Assembly (NCBI GenBank): GCA_963668545.1
Contig: OY764868.1
Span: 2,914,001-2,978,000, forward strand
Source of the DNA: G963662265 sp963668545
GTDB lineage: Bacteria; Spirochaetota; Spirochaetia; CADAEX01
Direction: 5' to 3'
DNA: 64,000 nucleotides
Shown: positions 7,815 to 16,341 of the stretch, piece after piece
Layout of the letters: the number at the start of each line of letters is the position of its first letter
Position numbering within the stretch: the stretch's first letter is position 1
The notes under the pieces: model-generated
What the model was told of the DNA's origin: nothing
What the model saw: the letters and a program-made list of their open reading frames with translations, nothing else
Databases searched by the model: none
Translations under genes and position numbers: made by a program

Positions 7815-9314
7815 TTATGAACCGGATACAGCTTCCGCCTTCTTCAGCTTTGCCTTTTTATACATATTGACAAAAGGAGGAGCCAGAAGCGATAGAATCA
7901 GGGCCCAGAGAATCCATGCAATAGGACTCTCGAAAAAGATCGCACCTGATCCGTCAGATATGGTCAGCGCCTGGGCGAAACCGTTCTCAGCTATCGGGCC
8001 GAGAATAAGACCAAGAACAACTGCGCTTGTTGAAAACCCTGTCTTATTGAGTATAAGGCCGAGAAGAGCAAAAATAAGCATAAGCCATATATCAAACACA
8101 CTGTTGTTCATTGAATATGCTCCAACTACAGCAAACATACATACTGCAGGAATAAGGACTGCATTCGGAGTAAGAGATATTTTTGAAAAATATGGAGCAA
8201 AGTATGTTCCTATTGCAAGGAAAGTTATGTTTGCAAGGAAAAGTGAAAGCATGAATGTATATGTAATGTCCGCGTGGTATGTGAAAAGCTCATGCCCCGG
8301 GATAAGACCGTGGATCATGAGGCCTCCAAGGAGAGCAGCCGCGACACTGTTTCCGGGGATACCGAGAGTAAGCAGAGGGATAAGAGACCCGCCGACACAT
8401 CCGTTGTTCCCGGATTCTGCAGCAGCAATCCCCTCAGGATTACCCTTGCCGAACTTTTCCTTTACCTTGGAGATCTGTTTAGCAAAGTTGTAAGAAACAA
8501 AAGCTGCTATTGTAGCACCCTCGCCCGGAAGAATACCCACAACAGTACCTGCTGCAGTACCTACCCCTATGAACTTGCCCAATCCCTTGGGCATTTTCTC
8601 TCTCTTGATTGATTTGATATCAACCTTTTCTGTTACAATCTTGTCAAACCCTGTAAGCTCAAGCATCTGTGTAATTGAGAACATACCGATAAGAGCAGGC
8701 ATGAATGACACCCCCTCATAAAGGTCGTGAAAACCCATTGTGTACCTGAGCTGGCCTGAGATTATATCAGTCCCGATTACAGCGATAACAAGCCCGATAA
8801 TGCCTGATACCAGCCCCTTTATAACATCGTCCTCTGCAAGAGATACAATACCTGCAAGACCCATTATGGCAAGAAGGAAGTATTCAGGCGGTCCGAACTT
8901 GAGTGAGACAACAGCAAGAGGCTGGGCCACTACCAGAAGAAGGAAAGCTGAAAAAATTCCCCCGATAAAGCTTGAAACAACAGAAACCTTTAACGCAAGG
9001 CCTCCGTGTCCCTGGCGGGACAGGGGATATCCGTCAAGTGCAGTTGCGGCTGCGGCTGGTGTTCCGGGAGTATAGAGGAGGATTGCTGGAATTGAACCAC
9101 CGTACATAGCGCCGCAGTATACCCCGCCCATGAGTATCAAGCCGGTTTCAGGGGAAAGAGAAAAGGTCACAGGTATAAGTAGGGCAACACCCATGGTTGC
9201 CGTAAGTCCAGGTATCCCTCCGATAACAATCCCGGCAAGAGTACCCACAAACACAGCCAGCAGGTTATGAAAGCTGAACAGTGTCATTAGTATACTAAAA
9301 ATATCAATATTCAT
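7815..9314 (-). CDS. tctA: tripartite tricarboxylate transporter, large membrane subunit
   Basis: TctA-family permease of 499 residues, the usual size, with about 11-12 membrane helices. Family signatures are GTLAGIVIGGIPGLTATMGVALL near the N-terminus (residues ~23-45), the YCGAMYGGSIPAILLYTPGTP loop and the second GIPGNS loop (LTLGIPGNSVAAALLGG). It works with TctB and the periplasmic TctC to import a carboxylate using the ion gradient. It is the last gene of tctC-tctB-tctA. A 25-base hairpin lies between tctB and tctA. The substrate (citrate, other di- or tricarboxylates) cannot be told from sequence. Confidence 0.93.
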   Translation of the reverse strand: MNIDIFSILMTLFSFHNLLAVFVGTLAGIVIGGIPGLTATMGVALLIPVTFSLSPETGLILMGGVYCGAMYGGSIPAILLYTPGTPAAAATALDGYPLSRQGHGGLALKVSVVSSFIGGIFSAFLLLVVAQPLAVVSLKFGPPEYFLLAIMGLAGIVSLAEDDVIKGLVSGIIGLVIAVIGTDIISGQLRYTMGFHDLYEGVSFMPALIGMFSITQMLELTGFDKIVTEKVDIKSIKREKMPKGLGKFIGVGTAAGTVVGILPGEGATIAAFVSYNFAKQISKVKEKFGKGNPEGIAAAESGNNGCVGGSLIPLLTLGIPGNSVAAALLGGLMIHGLIPGHELFTYHADITYTFMLSLFLANITFLAIGTYFAPYFSKISLTPNAVLIPAVCMFAVVGAYSMNNSVFDIWLMLIFALLGLILNKTGFSTSAVVLGLILGPIAENGFAQALTISDGSGAIFFESPIAWILWALILSLLAPPFVNMYKKAKLKKAEAVSGS

Positions 9315-9358
9315 TTAATTACCCTAATATCAAATTTCGGAGACAGTAGTCTCCTGAA

Positions 9359-9383
9359 TCATCTGAAGCTTCTCTTCAGATGA
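9359..9383 (-). other. intercistronic hairpin between tctB and tctA
   Basis: A perfect 10-bp inverted repeat (TCATCTGAAG ... CTTCAGATGA) with a 5-base loop begins directly after the tctB stop codon. With no T-run it is better seen as an RNA-processing or stability element that sets subunit ratios than as a terminator. That role is inference. Confidence 0.5.
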
Positions 9384-9830
9384 TTAGCCGAAAATAATTC
9401 CATCCGGGAGAGGAACCTGAAGTACTGAAACAAAAAGAACCTGAATAAACAGAATCAGTCCGGCTGAAGATAAAATTATTGTTATCTTACGTCTGTGCCC
9501 CATTAAAACCATTGTTAAAGGCAGGAACAACGCTGTTGAAAGCATGAAACCGAAATATGATATCAAAAGTGCGTAGACAACAAGCAGGATAACAAGTGTA
9601 AAAAACCTTTTTTTATCCTTGTAAATTTCAACAGAACTATTATCGTTCTTCTTGTAATTAATACCAATCTGTACCATTGACAGGATTGCTAGGCACAGGG
9701 CCAAAAACCGTACATATGATGCTGTGCTGTTCTGACAAATTTCAGGGTAAGATGCAGTACTGCGGTGAAGCAGTACTGCAAGAACAACACAAAAAACAAG
9801 TATGATGTAATCAAATATTTTTTTTGTCAT
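9384..9830 (-). CDS. tctB: tripartite tricarboxylate transporter, small membrane subunit
   Basis: A 148-residue hydrophobic protein with four predicted membrane segments, matching the size and build of TctB, the least conserved subunit. Its identity rests mainly on position between tctC and tctA. The ATG at 9830 has AGGAAG six bases upstream, and the tctC stop lies further down the message by 18 bases. It forms the membrane complex with TctA. Confidence 0.85.
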   Translation of the reverse strand: MTKKIFDYIILVFCVVLAVLLHRSTASYPEICQNSTASYVRFLALCLAILSMVQIGINYKKNDNSSVEIYKDKKRFFTLVILLVVYALLISYFGFMLSTALFLPLTMVLMGHRRKITIILSSAGLILFIQVLFVSVLQVPLPDGIIFG

Positions 9831-9848
9831 TATTCTTCCTATTATTTA

Positions 9849-10802
9849 TTACCAGGGATTGGCATCGTAAACTTTCTTTGTCTGAGCCTGTAATCCTGCT
9901 AGATATTCTGTGTATTCCTTGCTGTCCATCGGAGCAAGAGCAATAAGCTGTTTTTCCATTGCTGCTTTGAAGTCAGCATCGGAAAGAACATCTTTGAGAA
10001 GATTGTCAAGAGCTTTCTGGATCTTGGGATCTGTATCTGCCTGGATCATGAATCCTCTTGTTGCTGTCATGTAAAGCTCATATCCCTGTTCTTTTCCTGT
10101 AGGAATGGAGTTTTCAAAATCTGATCTTTTTTTGGTACAGATAGCAATAATCTTGCATTTCCCTTCCCTGTGGTTTGAAAGCATCTGAGACAGGTTCATG
10201 AAAGCAACATCAACATGTGCTCCGAGAACTGCAGTTTTCTGTTCTGTGGAACCTTTTGTAGGCATGAGGTTGAACTCAACTCCTGCAAGGCTTTCAAAAT
10301 CCTTTGCTGCAATATAATCGTCACTTCCTATTCCGTTTACTGTCGCAACAAGTTTCTTTGCCTTTGCAGCTGCTTCAAGATCTTTAAGTGAATTGATTTC
10401 ACTTGAAGCCGGTACAACTACAATACCCGGATCTTCAACAACATTGCTTATAATATGAAAACTGTCGAGTGTATAGTGTGATCGGCCGGATACAATATGG
10501 GCAACAAACTGAGGTGTGAAAACCATACCAAGTGTATATCCGTCTGCCTTTGCCCGTGCAATCTCATCAAAACCCTTAAGTCCGCCTGATCCACCTTTGT
10601 TTACTACAACAAAGTTTGCTTCCGGCCAGAATTTTTTTGCGACCTGGGCAAACTGTCTTGCAGTAGTGTCTGTTGATCCCCCCGCATTTGATGGAACAAC
10701 AATATTTATTGTTTCAGAAGGATAGGATTCCTTGTCCCCTGAAGCAAATACAGGTAAAACCATGGCTGCTGCCAGTAACAGCAGTAAAAGACTCTTTTTC
10801 AT
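9849..10802 (-). CDS. tctC: tripartite tricarboxylate transporter, periplasmic substrate-binding protein
   Basis: A 317-residue Bug/TctC-family extracytoplasmic receptor. The signal peptide ends at VFASGDKES, a form common among spirochaete binding proteins. Mature motifs include INIVVPSNAGGSTDTTAR, which binds the carboxylate, and NKGGSGGLKGFDEIARAKADGYTLG. It delivers the ligand to TctAB. It is the first gene of the operon, with AAAGGAG upstream of the ATG and a -24/-12 promoter at 10842-10857. The neighbouring sensor kinase and NtrC-type regulator are the natural controllers. Ligand not determinable from sequence. Confidence 0.93.
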   Translation of the reverse strand: MKKSLLLLLLAAAMVLPVFASGDKESYPSETINIVVPSNAGGSTDTTARQFAQVAKKFWPEANFVVVNKGGSGGLKGFDEIARAKADGYTLGMVFTPQFVAHIVSGRSHYTLDSFHIISNVVEDPGIVVVPASSEINSLKDLEAAAKAKKLVATVNGIGSDDYIAAKDFESLAGVEFNLMPTKGSTEQKTAVLGAHVDVAFMNLSQMLSNHREGKCKIIAICTKKRSDFENSIPTGKEQGYELYMTATRGFMIQADTDPKIQKALDNLLKDVLSDADFKAAMEKQLIALAPMDSKEYTEYLAGLQAQTKKVYDANPW

Positions 10803-10841
10803 TAAAAATCTCCTTTTGCATAAAATTATTTAATATTTCAA

Positions 10842-10857
10842 TGCAAAAAGGATGCCA
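10842..10857 (-). promoter_or_regulatory. sigma-54 (-24/-12) promoter of tctCBA
   Basis: On the minus strand the sequence TGGCATCCTTTTTGCA matches the RpoN consensus (TGGCAC-N5-TTGCA) with the required GG-N10-GC spacing. The predicted transcript start is near 10831, leaving a leader of about 28 bases with a good ribosome binding site before tctC. The GAFTGA-containing activator encoded next door fits this promoter class. Confidence 0.85.
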
Positions 10858-11003
10858 TCCGTCAGATAAACAAAAAAAATCTGCAGATTAGTTGGATTTA
10901 TACCTGATTTGGTTAATTATCATCAGTCTGGTTCTTATAACAATGAGTGATAAGAATAGAAAAACCACATATTGCTGTGCTGTTTAACACACCTGTTCCG
11001 TTA

Positions 11004-12356
11004 TTATGTGCCATCTGGCACATTGATATTGTATTTTTTAATCCTGTTGTAAAGAGCTTTTCTGTCAATATTAAGCAGCCTTGCTGCCCTGGACTTGTTC
11101 CAGTCAGCCTTCTCAAGAGCCTCAAGCAGCACCTTTCTTTCAATCTCAACAAGATCATAACTCTCGCCTATATTCCCGGCCTCAGAACGACCTGTATCAG
11201 GATTAAAATATTCTCCATTAAGAGTATCTCCCGGACTGATAACCATGAGCCTTTCAATACAGTTTTCAAGCTCACGGACATTACCGGGCCAGCTGTGGCT
11301 TATAAGCTTCTCCATAAGCCGTGGAGATATTCTCTTTTCAGGTATGTTGTTTTTTTCAGATGTCCTTCTGATAAAGCTCTCTGCAAGAAGAGGGATATCA
11401 TCCCTGCGGTCCCTTAAGGGGGGCACTTTGATGTTTATTATATTAAGCCTGTAATAAAGATCAGACCGGAACCGTTTCCCCTGTACTTCTTCAGCAAGGT
11501 CCCGGTTTGTAGCTGCAATTAGACGGAAATCAACATCAATTGTTTCAAGACCCCCTATCCTCTGTATCTGTTTCTCCTGAAGCACCCTCAACAGCTTTGA
11601 CTGAAGCTCAAGTCCCATTTCCCCTATCTCATCAAGGAACAGCGTACCGTTGTTTGAAAGCTCAATCCGGCCTCTTTTTCTTGCAGATGCACCTGTAAAA
11701 GCCCCTTTTTCATACCCGAACAGCTCACTTTCAAGAAGTCCCGATGGGAGGGATGAGCAGTCAACAACCACAAATGGGCCGCTGCTCCTTCTGCTGTTTA
11801 CATATACGCTTCTTGCTATAAGCTCCTTTCCGGTGCCTGACTCCCCCTCAATGAGAATGCTGGAATCAACAGGGGCAACTGTTTTTATAAGGGAAAACAT
11901 TTTCTGCATTGCAGTAGATTTACCTATAATCCTGTCAAGGCTCCATCCCCTGTTAAGCTTTTCCTTCAGATCCCTGTTTTCCCTCTTTATTGCCCTTTCT
12001 TCAAAAGCTCTTTTAATCTTTATCTTGAGAAGATCATAATCAATAGGTTTTGTAATGTAATCATAACCGCCCGATTTTATAGCATCAACTGCACTTGTTA
12101 TCGAGCCGTAAGCTGTCATTATTATTACAGGAAGGTTGGGGAATTTGTCCTTGATCCTTTTGGTAAGTTCAATTCCATCCATTTCACCCATTTTGAGATC
12201 TGTCAATACAAGATCCGGAACAGATTCTTCGATTTTTTTAAGGGCTGATTTACCATTATCAGCTTCTGACACCCTGTAGCTGCTGCTTTCAAGTATTCCC
12301 CTAAGCACCATCCTGATGTTTGCTTTATCATCAACTACCAATATTTGCTCATTCAT
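11004..12356 (-). CDS. NtrC-family sigma-54-dependent response regulator
   Basis: A cytoplasmic activator of 450 residues. The receiver domain (1-120) carries phosphoacceptor Asp53 (LVLTDLKMGEMDG). The AAA+ domain (~143-370) has Walker A GESGTGKE (170-177), the sigma-54-contacting GAFTGA loop (218-223) and Walker B TLFLDEIGEM. The Fis-type HTH (~405-445, ending KSRAARLLNIDRKALYNRIKKY) binds enhancer DNA. The ATG overlaps the kinase stop codon (ATGA). With the sigma-54 promoter directly downstream of this gene, it most likely switches on tctCBA in response to the carboxylate. The HTH ends over a palindrome (11007-11022) that could be its own binding site. Confidence 0.94.
   Translation of the reverse strand: MNEQILVVDDKANIRMVLRGILESSSYRVSEADNGKSALKKIEESVPDLVLTDLKMGEMDGIELTKRIKDKFPNLPVIIMTAYGSITSAVDAIKSGGYDYITKPIDYDLLKIKIKRAFEERAIKRENRDLKEKLNRGWSLDRIIGKSTAMQKMFSLIKTVAPVDSSILIEGESGTGKELIARSVYVNSRRSSGPFVVVDCSSLPSGLLESELFGYEKGAFTGASARKRGRIELSNNGTLFLDEIGEMGLELQSKLLRVLQEKQIQRIGGLETIDVDFRLIAATNRDLAEEVQGKRFRSDLYYRLNIINIKVPPLRDRRDDIPLLAESFIRRTSEKNNIPEKRISPRLMEKLISHSWPGNVRELENCIERLMVISPGDTLNGEYFNPDTGRSEAGNIGESYDLVEIERKVLLEALEKADWNKSRAARLLNIDRKALYNRIKKYNINVPDGT
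11007..11022. promoter_or_regulatory. palindrome, candidate enhancer site for the NtrC-type activator
   Basis: TGTGCC-ATCT-GGCACA is a perfect 6+6 palindrome overlapping the last codons of the regulator gene. It lies about 180 bases upstream of the predicted tctC transcript start, a normal distance for an upstream activating sequence. It could instead be coding coincidence or part of a terminator. Confidence 0.4.
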
Positions 12357-13771
12357 TGCTGTTTCATTTCCTCATGTACAAACAGGGGAAGCAATATCTG
12401 TACCACAGTCATCAACCCCGGTTCACTTTCAATAATTATTCTTCCTCCATGCTGCTCAATTATCCGGAGGCTTGTTGTAAGCCCTGTACCTGAGCCTTCG
12501 GCTTTTGTCGTATAAAAAGGATCAAAAATACTGTCAAGAACATCTTTTTCAATTCCTGATCCGTGATCTGTAACCTTAAGTTCAGCCATCCCCGCCCTGT
12601 GGTCAGTTGCTACTTTGATATATCCATGATCTTTTTTTATAGCCTGGATAGAATTGAGGACGACATTGAGTATGACCTGTTTCAGCATGGATTCATCCCC
12701 CTGAACCGGCGGAAGGCCTTCATCAAGACTGAAATCAACATTTATCCTGTTGTCATGTATCAGTTTTTCCAGAAGAAGGAATGTCTTGTCTATAAGTGTA
12801 TTGAGGTTAACCTGCTTGAATTCAGGGTCCCTTGGCCTTGCGAAATCAAGGAAATTATCTATAAAGGAAATCAGACGCAGGACTTCCTCCTGAATTATTC
12901 CGGCAAATTTCAGTATCTGCTCCTCTCGGGGATAATAAATTTTCAGAAGCTCGGCAGAACCTTTGATCGGCTCCAGAGGATTTCTTATTTCATGAGCAAG
13001 TACAGATGACAGCTGGCCTATTACAGCCATCTTTTCACTGTTGATCCTTGATTTAATATTCACATCAAGCCTTTCCGTCATATTCTTGAACGCAGAGGAG
13101 AGTATCCCTATCTCATCACGCGACCTTATTTCAATATCCCACTTGAAATTACCCCCGGAAACAGCTTCAGCCCCTTTTACAAGCTCTTTTATCGGACGTG
13201 AAATCTGCATACCGAGAAGGAAAGCGCCTGCAATTCCGACAACTATTACAAACAGCCCGAGAAGGAGCATTTTTATCCAGGCTATCTTTATCACTTTCAG
13301 ATATGTCTCGTTTGTAAGTGTTATATGGAAAACACCTATCTGTTCATCTTCAACGCGTACAGCGCTGAAAAAATCATAGCTGATAAGCCTGCTTCCGTTT
13401 ATCCCTGCATCATTTTTCAGGACAATTGTGTCTCCTGCATCGTTAAAATTAATCTTATAGGTATGAGACTCTCCCAGACGGTCAAGATCAGTGTGCATTT
13501 TAACTATATAGTTGTTATCCAGAAGTTCCCCTTCTATAACATCTGTATCCCGTAAAAGGGTGTCAAAAAAAAGTTTTACAGAAGAATAATCAAAGTTGAG
13601 CATGGGAATCATCAGTGATACTGAAAGTATTTCAGCAAGAACTGATCCCTTTTTTACTATCTGCTCCTCTATCAGCCTCTTCTGGGTATGGGCGGAAAAG
13701 CCGACAAGTATTGCCCCTGTTACAAATACTATTAAAACTGTTGAAAAGATAAACTTTGTAGTTATTTTCAT
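12353..13771 (-). CDS. sensor histidine kinase, partner of the NtrC-type regulator
   Basis: Membrane sensor of 472 residues. TM1 is at ~7-27, followed by a periplasmic domain of ~135 residues (28-162), TM2 at ~163-187, HAMP to ~237, HisKA with phosphoacceptor His260 (VLAHEIRNPLEP) and HATPase_c with N box (NVVLNSIQAI), DHGSGI and GSGTGLTTS. This is the NtrB/DctB-like type that pairs with NtrC-family regulators, and its stop overlaps the regulator's ATG (ATGA). It probably senses a carboxylate directly or through a binding protein and thereby controls tctCBA. The divergently encoded PhnD-like proteins start only 85 bases away and might be its periplasmic partners. Confidence 0.93.
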   Translation of the reverse strand: MKITTKFIFSTVLIVFVTGAILVGFSAHTQKRLIEEQIVKKGSVLAEILSVSLMIPMLNFDYSSVKLFFDTLLRDTDVIEGELLDNNYIVKMHTDLDRLGESHTYKINFNDAGDTIVLKNDAGINGSRLISYDFFSAVRVEDEQIGVFHITLTNETYLKVIKIAWIKMLLLGLFVIVVGIAGAFLLGMQISRPIKELVKGAEAVSGGNFKWDIEIRSRDEIGILSSAFKNMTERLDVNIKSRINSEKMAVIGQLSSVLAHEIRNPLEPIKGSAELLKIYYPREEQILKFAGIIQEEVLRLISFIDNFLDFARPRDPEFKQVNLNTLIDKTFLLLEKLIHDNRINVDFSLDEGLPPVQGDESMLKQVILNVVLNSIQAIKKDHGYIKVATDHRAGMAELKVTDHGSGIEKDVLDSIFDPFYTTKAEGSGTGLTTSLRIIEQHGGRIIIESEPGLMTVVQILLPLFVHEEMKQQ

Positions 13772-13843
13772 TTATTTCTCCAGTATTATCAAAAGGAAAT
13801 TCCTATTTATCAGAAACCCCTGTAATAAAACTTAGTTTTATTC

Positions 13844-13849
13844 TATAAT
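13844..13849 (+). promoter_or_regulatory. -10 element placed for a leaderless phnD-like mRNA
   Basis: A perfect TATAAT ends seven bases before the ATG at 13857. There is no Shine-Dalgarno between them, and transcription would start at or next to the start codon. The -35 region is weak. Confidence 0.5.
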
Positions 13850-13856
13850 TTATTCA

Positions 13857-14753
13857 ATGTCTTATTCGTTTTGCAGGATTTTTTTTGCAGCTCTGCTGCT
13901 GCTTTTCCTTTCGTCCCAAGCCGCATATTCAGAAGAACCTGAATATATAATTAAATTCGGATACCCTTCAGGGGAAAATTCTGCTGTAATTTTCAATAAA
14001 TACTCATCACTCCTGAACCTGCTGTCTGAAAAACTCGGGAAAAAAGTCCTTTTTGTACCAAAGAAAACATACAGGGAAATGCTTACAGGTTTTCTCAGCA
14101 ATGAAATTGAAATGGGAATACTGAATGCCTATTCGTTTATATACCTCATGGATTCGCCCGACCTGATTCCGATTGCAGCAAGGGTCAAGGAAAACAGCAA
14201 AAACTACAGCACCTATTTTATTGCAAGGAAAGACAGCAGTATAAGAAATATAACTGACATGAAAAATAAAATATTTGCTTTCGGAGACCCCTACTCCACC
14301 AGTTCATTTCTTGTTCCCATGTACCAGCTTGATATGTTCAATATCAAACCGGAAAAATACTTCAGCAATACAGTCATAATCCCCAAACAGGATTCAATAA
14401 TATATTCAATACTGAATAAAACTGTTGACGGAGGAGCTGTGGCATCTTTCATATTCAATGAGCAGAAAGAGGAACTTAAAAGCAAATTCAGAATAATTCA
14501 TGAAACACGCCAATATCCGCTCGGGCCTTTTGTTGTCAACACAAGAATAGGGGAAAGCAATATTGAAAAAACAAGGGAATTCCTGTTGAATATCGGAAAC
14601 ACTGAGGAAGGGAGAAGCGCCCTTTTAAAAGCAGGGTTAGATCCTTTTACAGATGTGCAGAAATCAGATTACAGCTGGCTTAAAAAAATTGCAGAGGCCG
14701 GGTATTCTATAGATGCGGAAGAAACAACAGATCTGGACAGCCTGAGACCCTGA
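13857..14753 (+). CDS. PhnD-like periplasmic substrate-binding protein, copy 1
   Basis: A 298-residue exported protein of the phosphate/phosphite/phosphonate-binding (PhnD, PBP2) family. A signal peptide runs to about residue 25 (SSQAAYSEEP). The mature part carries YREMLTGFLSNEIEMGILNAYSF, IPIAARVKENSKNYSTYFIARKDSSI and FAFGDPYSTSSFLVPM, the usual ligand-pocket region with a serine/threonine-rich loop. There are no permease or ATPase genes nearby, so it is unlikely to be a simple ABC transporter part. Divergent placement beside a sensor kinase suggests a sensing role (inference). It is followed by a close paralog and shows no ribosome binding site. Confidence 0.85.
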   Translation: MSYSFCRIFFAALLLLFLSSQAAYSEEPEYIIKFGYPSGENSAVIFNKYSSLLNLLSEKLGKKVLFVPKKTYREMLTGFLSNEIEMGILNAYSFIYLMDSPDLIPIAARVKENSKNYSTYFIARKDSSIRNITDMKNKIFAFGDPYSTSSFLVPMYQLDMFNIKPEKYFSNTVIIPKQDSIIYSILNKTVDGGAVASFIFNEQKEELKSKFRIIHETRQYPLGPFVVNTRIGESNIEKTREFLLNIGNTEEGRSALLKAGLDPFTDVQKSDYSWLKKIAEAGYSIDAEETTDLDSLRP

Positions 14754-14875
14754 ATTTGCAGAAATACCGGATTCCTCCCCTTTTTATACAGCCGACTGTA
14801 ATTATCAAACCTGTTCCACAGAAAAAAAGAGCCTTTCTGACATTGATTTTGCTATAATAAAACCGGATTTTCATC

Positions 14876-14881
14876 TATAAT
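14876..14881 (+). promoter_or_regulatory. -10 element placed for a leaderless second phnD-like mRNA
   Basis: TATAAT ends seven bases before the ATG at 14889, the same layout as at 13844. A second TATAAT occurs at 14853-14858, so the actual start is uncertain. Confidence 0.4.
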
Positions 14882-14888
14882 TGTGCAG

Positions 14889-15755
14889 ATGATTTTTCCA
14901 ATTCGAAGAATACTGGCAATTATCCTGATTACTTTATGTTCTTTTTCCCTTGCTGCGGAAGAAAACAGGAAAGTAATAAAATTCGGACATGCTTACGGCG
15001 AAAATTCAGCAGTGATTTTCAAGAAATATGCTCCGCTCATACATCTCCTCTCCAGGGAACTGGACAGAAAAATACTGTTTGTACTTACAAACACTTATGA
15101 AGAGATGCAGGAAGGATACCTGAACAAAGAGATAGATATGGGGATAATAAACGCATATTCATTTATCAAGATTATTGACACCCCACACCTTATTCCCATT
15201 GCAGCAAGGGTTAAGGAAAACAATAAAAACTACAAGAGCCTCTTTATCGTAAAAAAGGAAAGCGGTATACACTCGATAAAAGACCTGGAAGGGAAATCTT
15301 TTGCATTTGGAGATCCCTTTTCCACAAGCTCATTCCTTGTTCCAATGCATCAGCTTGATAAAGCAGGCATCAAACCTTTACAGTACTTCAGCAAAACCCT
15401 GATCATATCGAAACAGGACTCAATTATATACTCAGTATTAAACAGAACTGTTGACGGGGGAGCAATTGCTTCGTTCATATTCAACGAACAGGAAAGTGAA
15501 CTGAAAGAGAAATTCAGAATAATATACGAAAGCCCCCCCTTTCCACTTGGCCCCTTTGTTGTAAATACAGATATAGGGGAGGAACTTATTGAAAAAACCA
15601 AACACTTCCTCCTGAACCTTGAAAATTCAGAGGAAGGGAGAGATGCACTGATTCAGGCAGACCTTGACCCCTTTGCAGAAGTCAAGAAATCTGATTATGA
15701 CTGGCTGAAGAGTATAGCATCTGAAGGTTATAACCTGGAGATAGAAAAAGAGTAG
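14889..15755 (+). CDS. PhnD-like periplasmic substrate-binding protein, copy 2
   Basis: A paralog of the preceding gene (288 residues from the ATG at 14889; a GTG two codons earlier is possible). The same landmarks appear in the same order: FGHAYGENSAVIFKKYAPL, EMDMGIINAYSF-type segment, IPIAARVKENNKNYKSLF, FAFGDPFSTSSFLVPM and RTVDGGAIASFIFNEQ. A signal peptide covers residues ~1-22. The two copies are separated by ~130 bases with a separate promoter, indicating a local duplication kept under independent control. Like copy 1 it has no ribosome binding site and no transporter partner. Differences cluster in the first third and at the C-terminus, so ligand preference may differ. Confidence 0.85.
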   Translation: MIFPIRRILAIILITLCSFSLAAEENRKVIKFGHAYGENSAVIFKKYAPLIHLLSRELDRKILFVLTNTYEEMQEGYLNKEIDMGIINAYSFIKIIDTPHLIPIAARVKENNKNYKSLFIVKKESGIHSIKDLEGKSFAFGDPFSTSSFLVPMHQLDKAGIKPLQYFSKTLIISKQDSIIYSVLNRTVDGGAIASFIFNEQESELKEKFRIIYESPPFPLGPFVVNTDIGEELIEKTKHFLLNLENSEEGRDALIQADLDPFAEVKKSDYDWLKSIASEGYNLEIEKE

Positions 15756-15765
15756 AAGAAAAGGT

Positions 15766-16311
15766 TTAAAGTTTCTGCTTCTTTTCAAGCTCCAGAAACC
15801 TTTTCCTTGCAGATTCACTCCTTTCAGTTCTGCCGAGGAGTTCACAGGCATCAGCAAGGTTGAACCATGCATCAATATTTCCGCTGTCATATTCCACAGC
15901 TTTTTCAAAATAATTTTCAGCCTCATCAAGGCGTTCCGTAACAAAACAGAGAACTCCCAGCCTGTTCATGAGACAGCTGTTTACAGGTTCAAGGCTTTGA
16001 GCTTTTCTGAAATACCTTTCAGCATCTTCATAAAAACCCTCATCATAACAGGCAGCACCGCAGTCTTCCAGAAGGCCCTCTCTATTCCCGGAATCTTCAT
16101 CAGCTTTCCGCATAAGCATATCAAAAGCCGCGAGAGCTTTTTCCGTTTTACCCCATTTCAGGTAATTGAAGCCGGAATTATAGATAATACCTGTATCATC
16201 AGGTTCAGAAGAGAGCAAAAGCTCAAATATTTCAGATGCCTTCCGGTATTCCCCTTCAGATGTATATAATGCAGCTTTATTGTTGAGGCTGCTTTTTTTC
16301 CTGTCATCCAT
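15766..16311 (-). CDS. small TPR-repeat protein
   Basis: A 181-residue soluble protein without a signal peptide, made almost wholly of tetratricopeptide repeats. Five repeat-like units start near residues 9, 42, 79, 113 and 147, with typical positions such as YNSGFNYLKWGKTEKALAAF and AWFNLADACELLGRTERSE. Such proteins are protein-interaction scaffolds, and no partner is evident. The ATG at 16311 has AAGGA nine bases upstream. It converges on the second PhnD-like gene with a 10-base gap. Confidence 0.75.
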   Translation of the reverse strand: MDDRKKSSLNNKAALYTSEGEYRKASEIFELLLSSEPDDTGIIYNSGFNYLKWGKTEKALAAFDMLMRKADEDSGNREGLLEDCGAACYDEGFYEDAERYFRKAQSLEPVNSCLMNRLGVLCFVTERLDEAENYFEKAVEYDSGNIDAWFNLADACELLGRTERSESARKRFLELEKKQKL

Positions 16312-16341
16312 AGTCAGATAATCCTTAAAATCAGACTGAAT

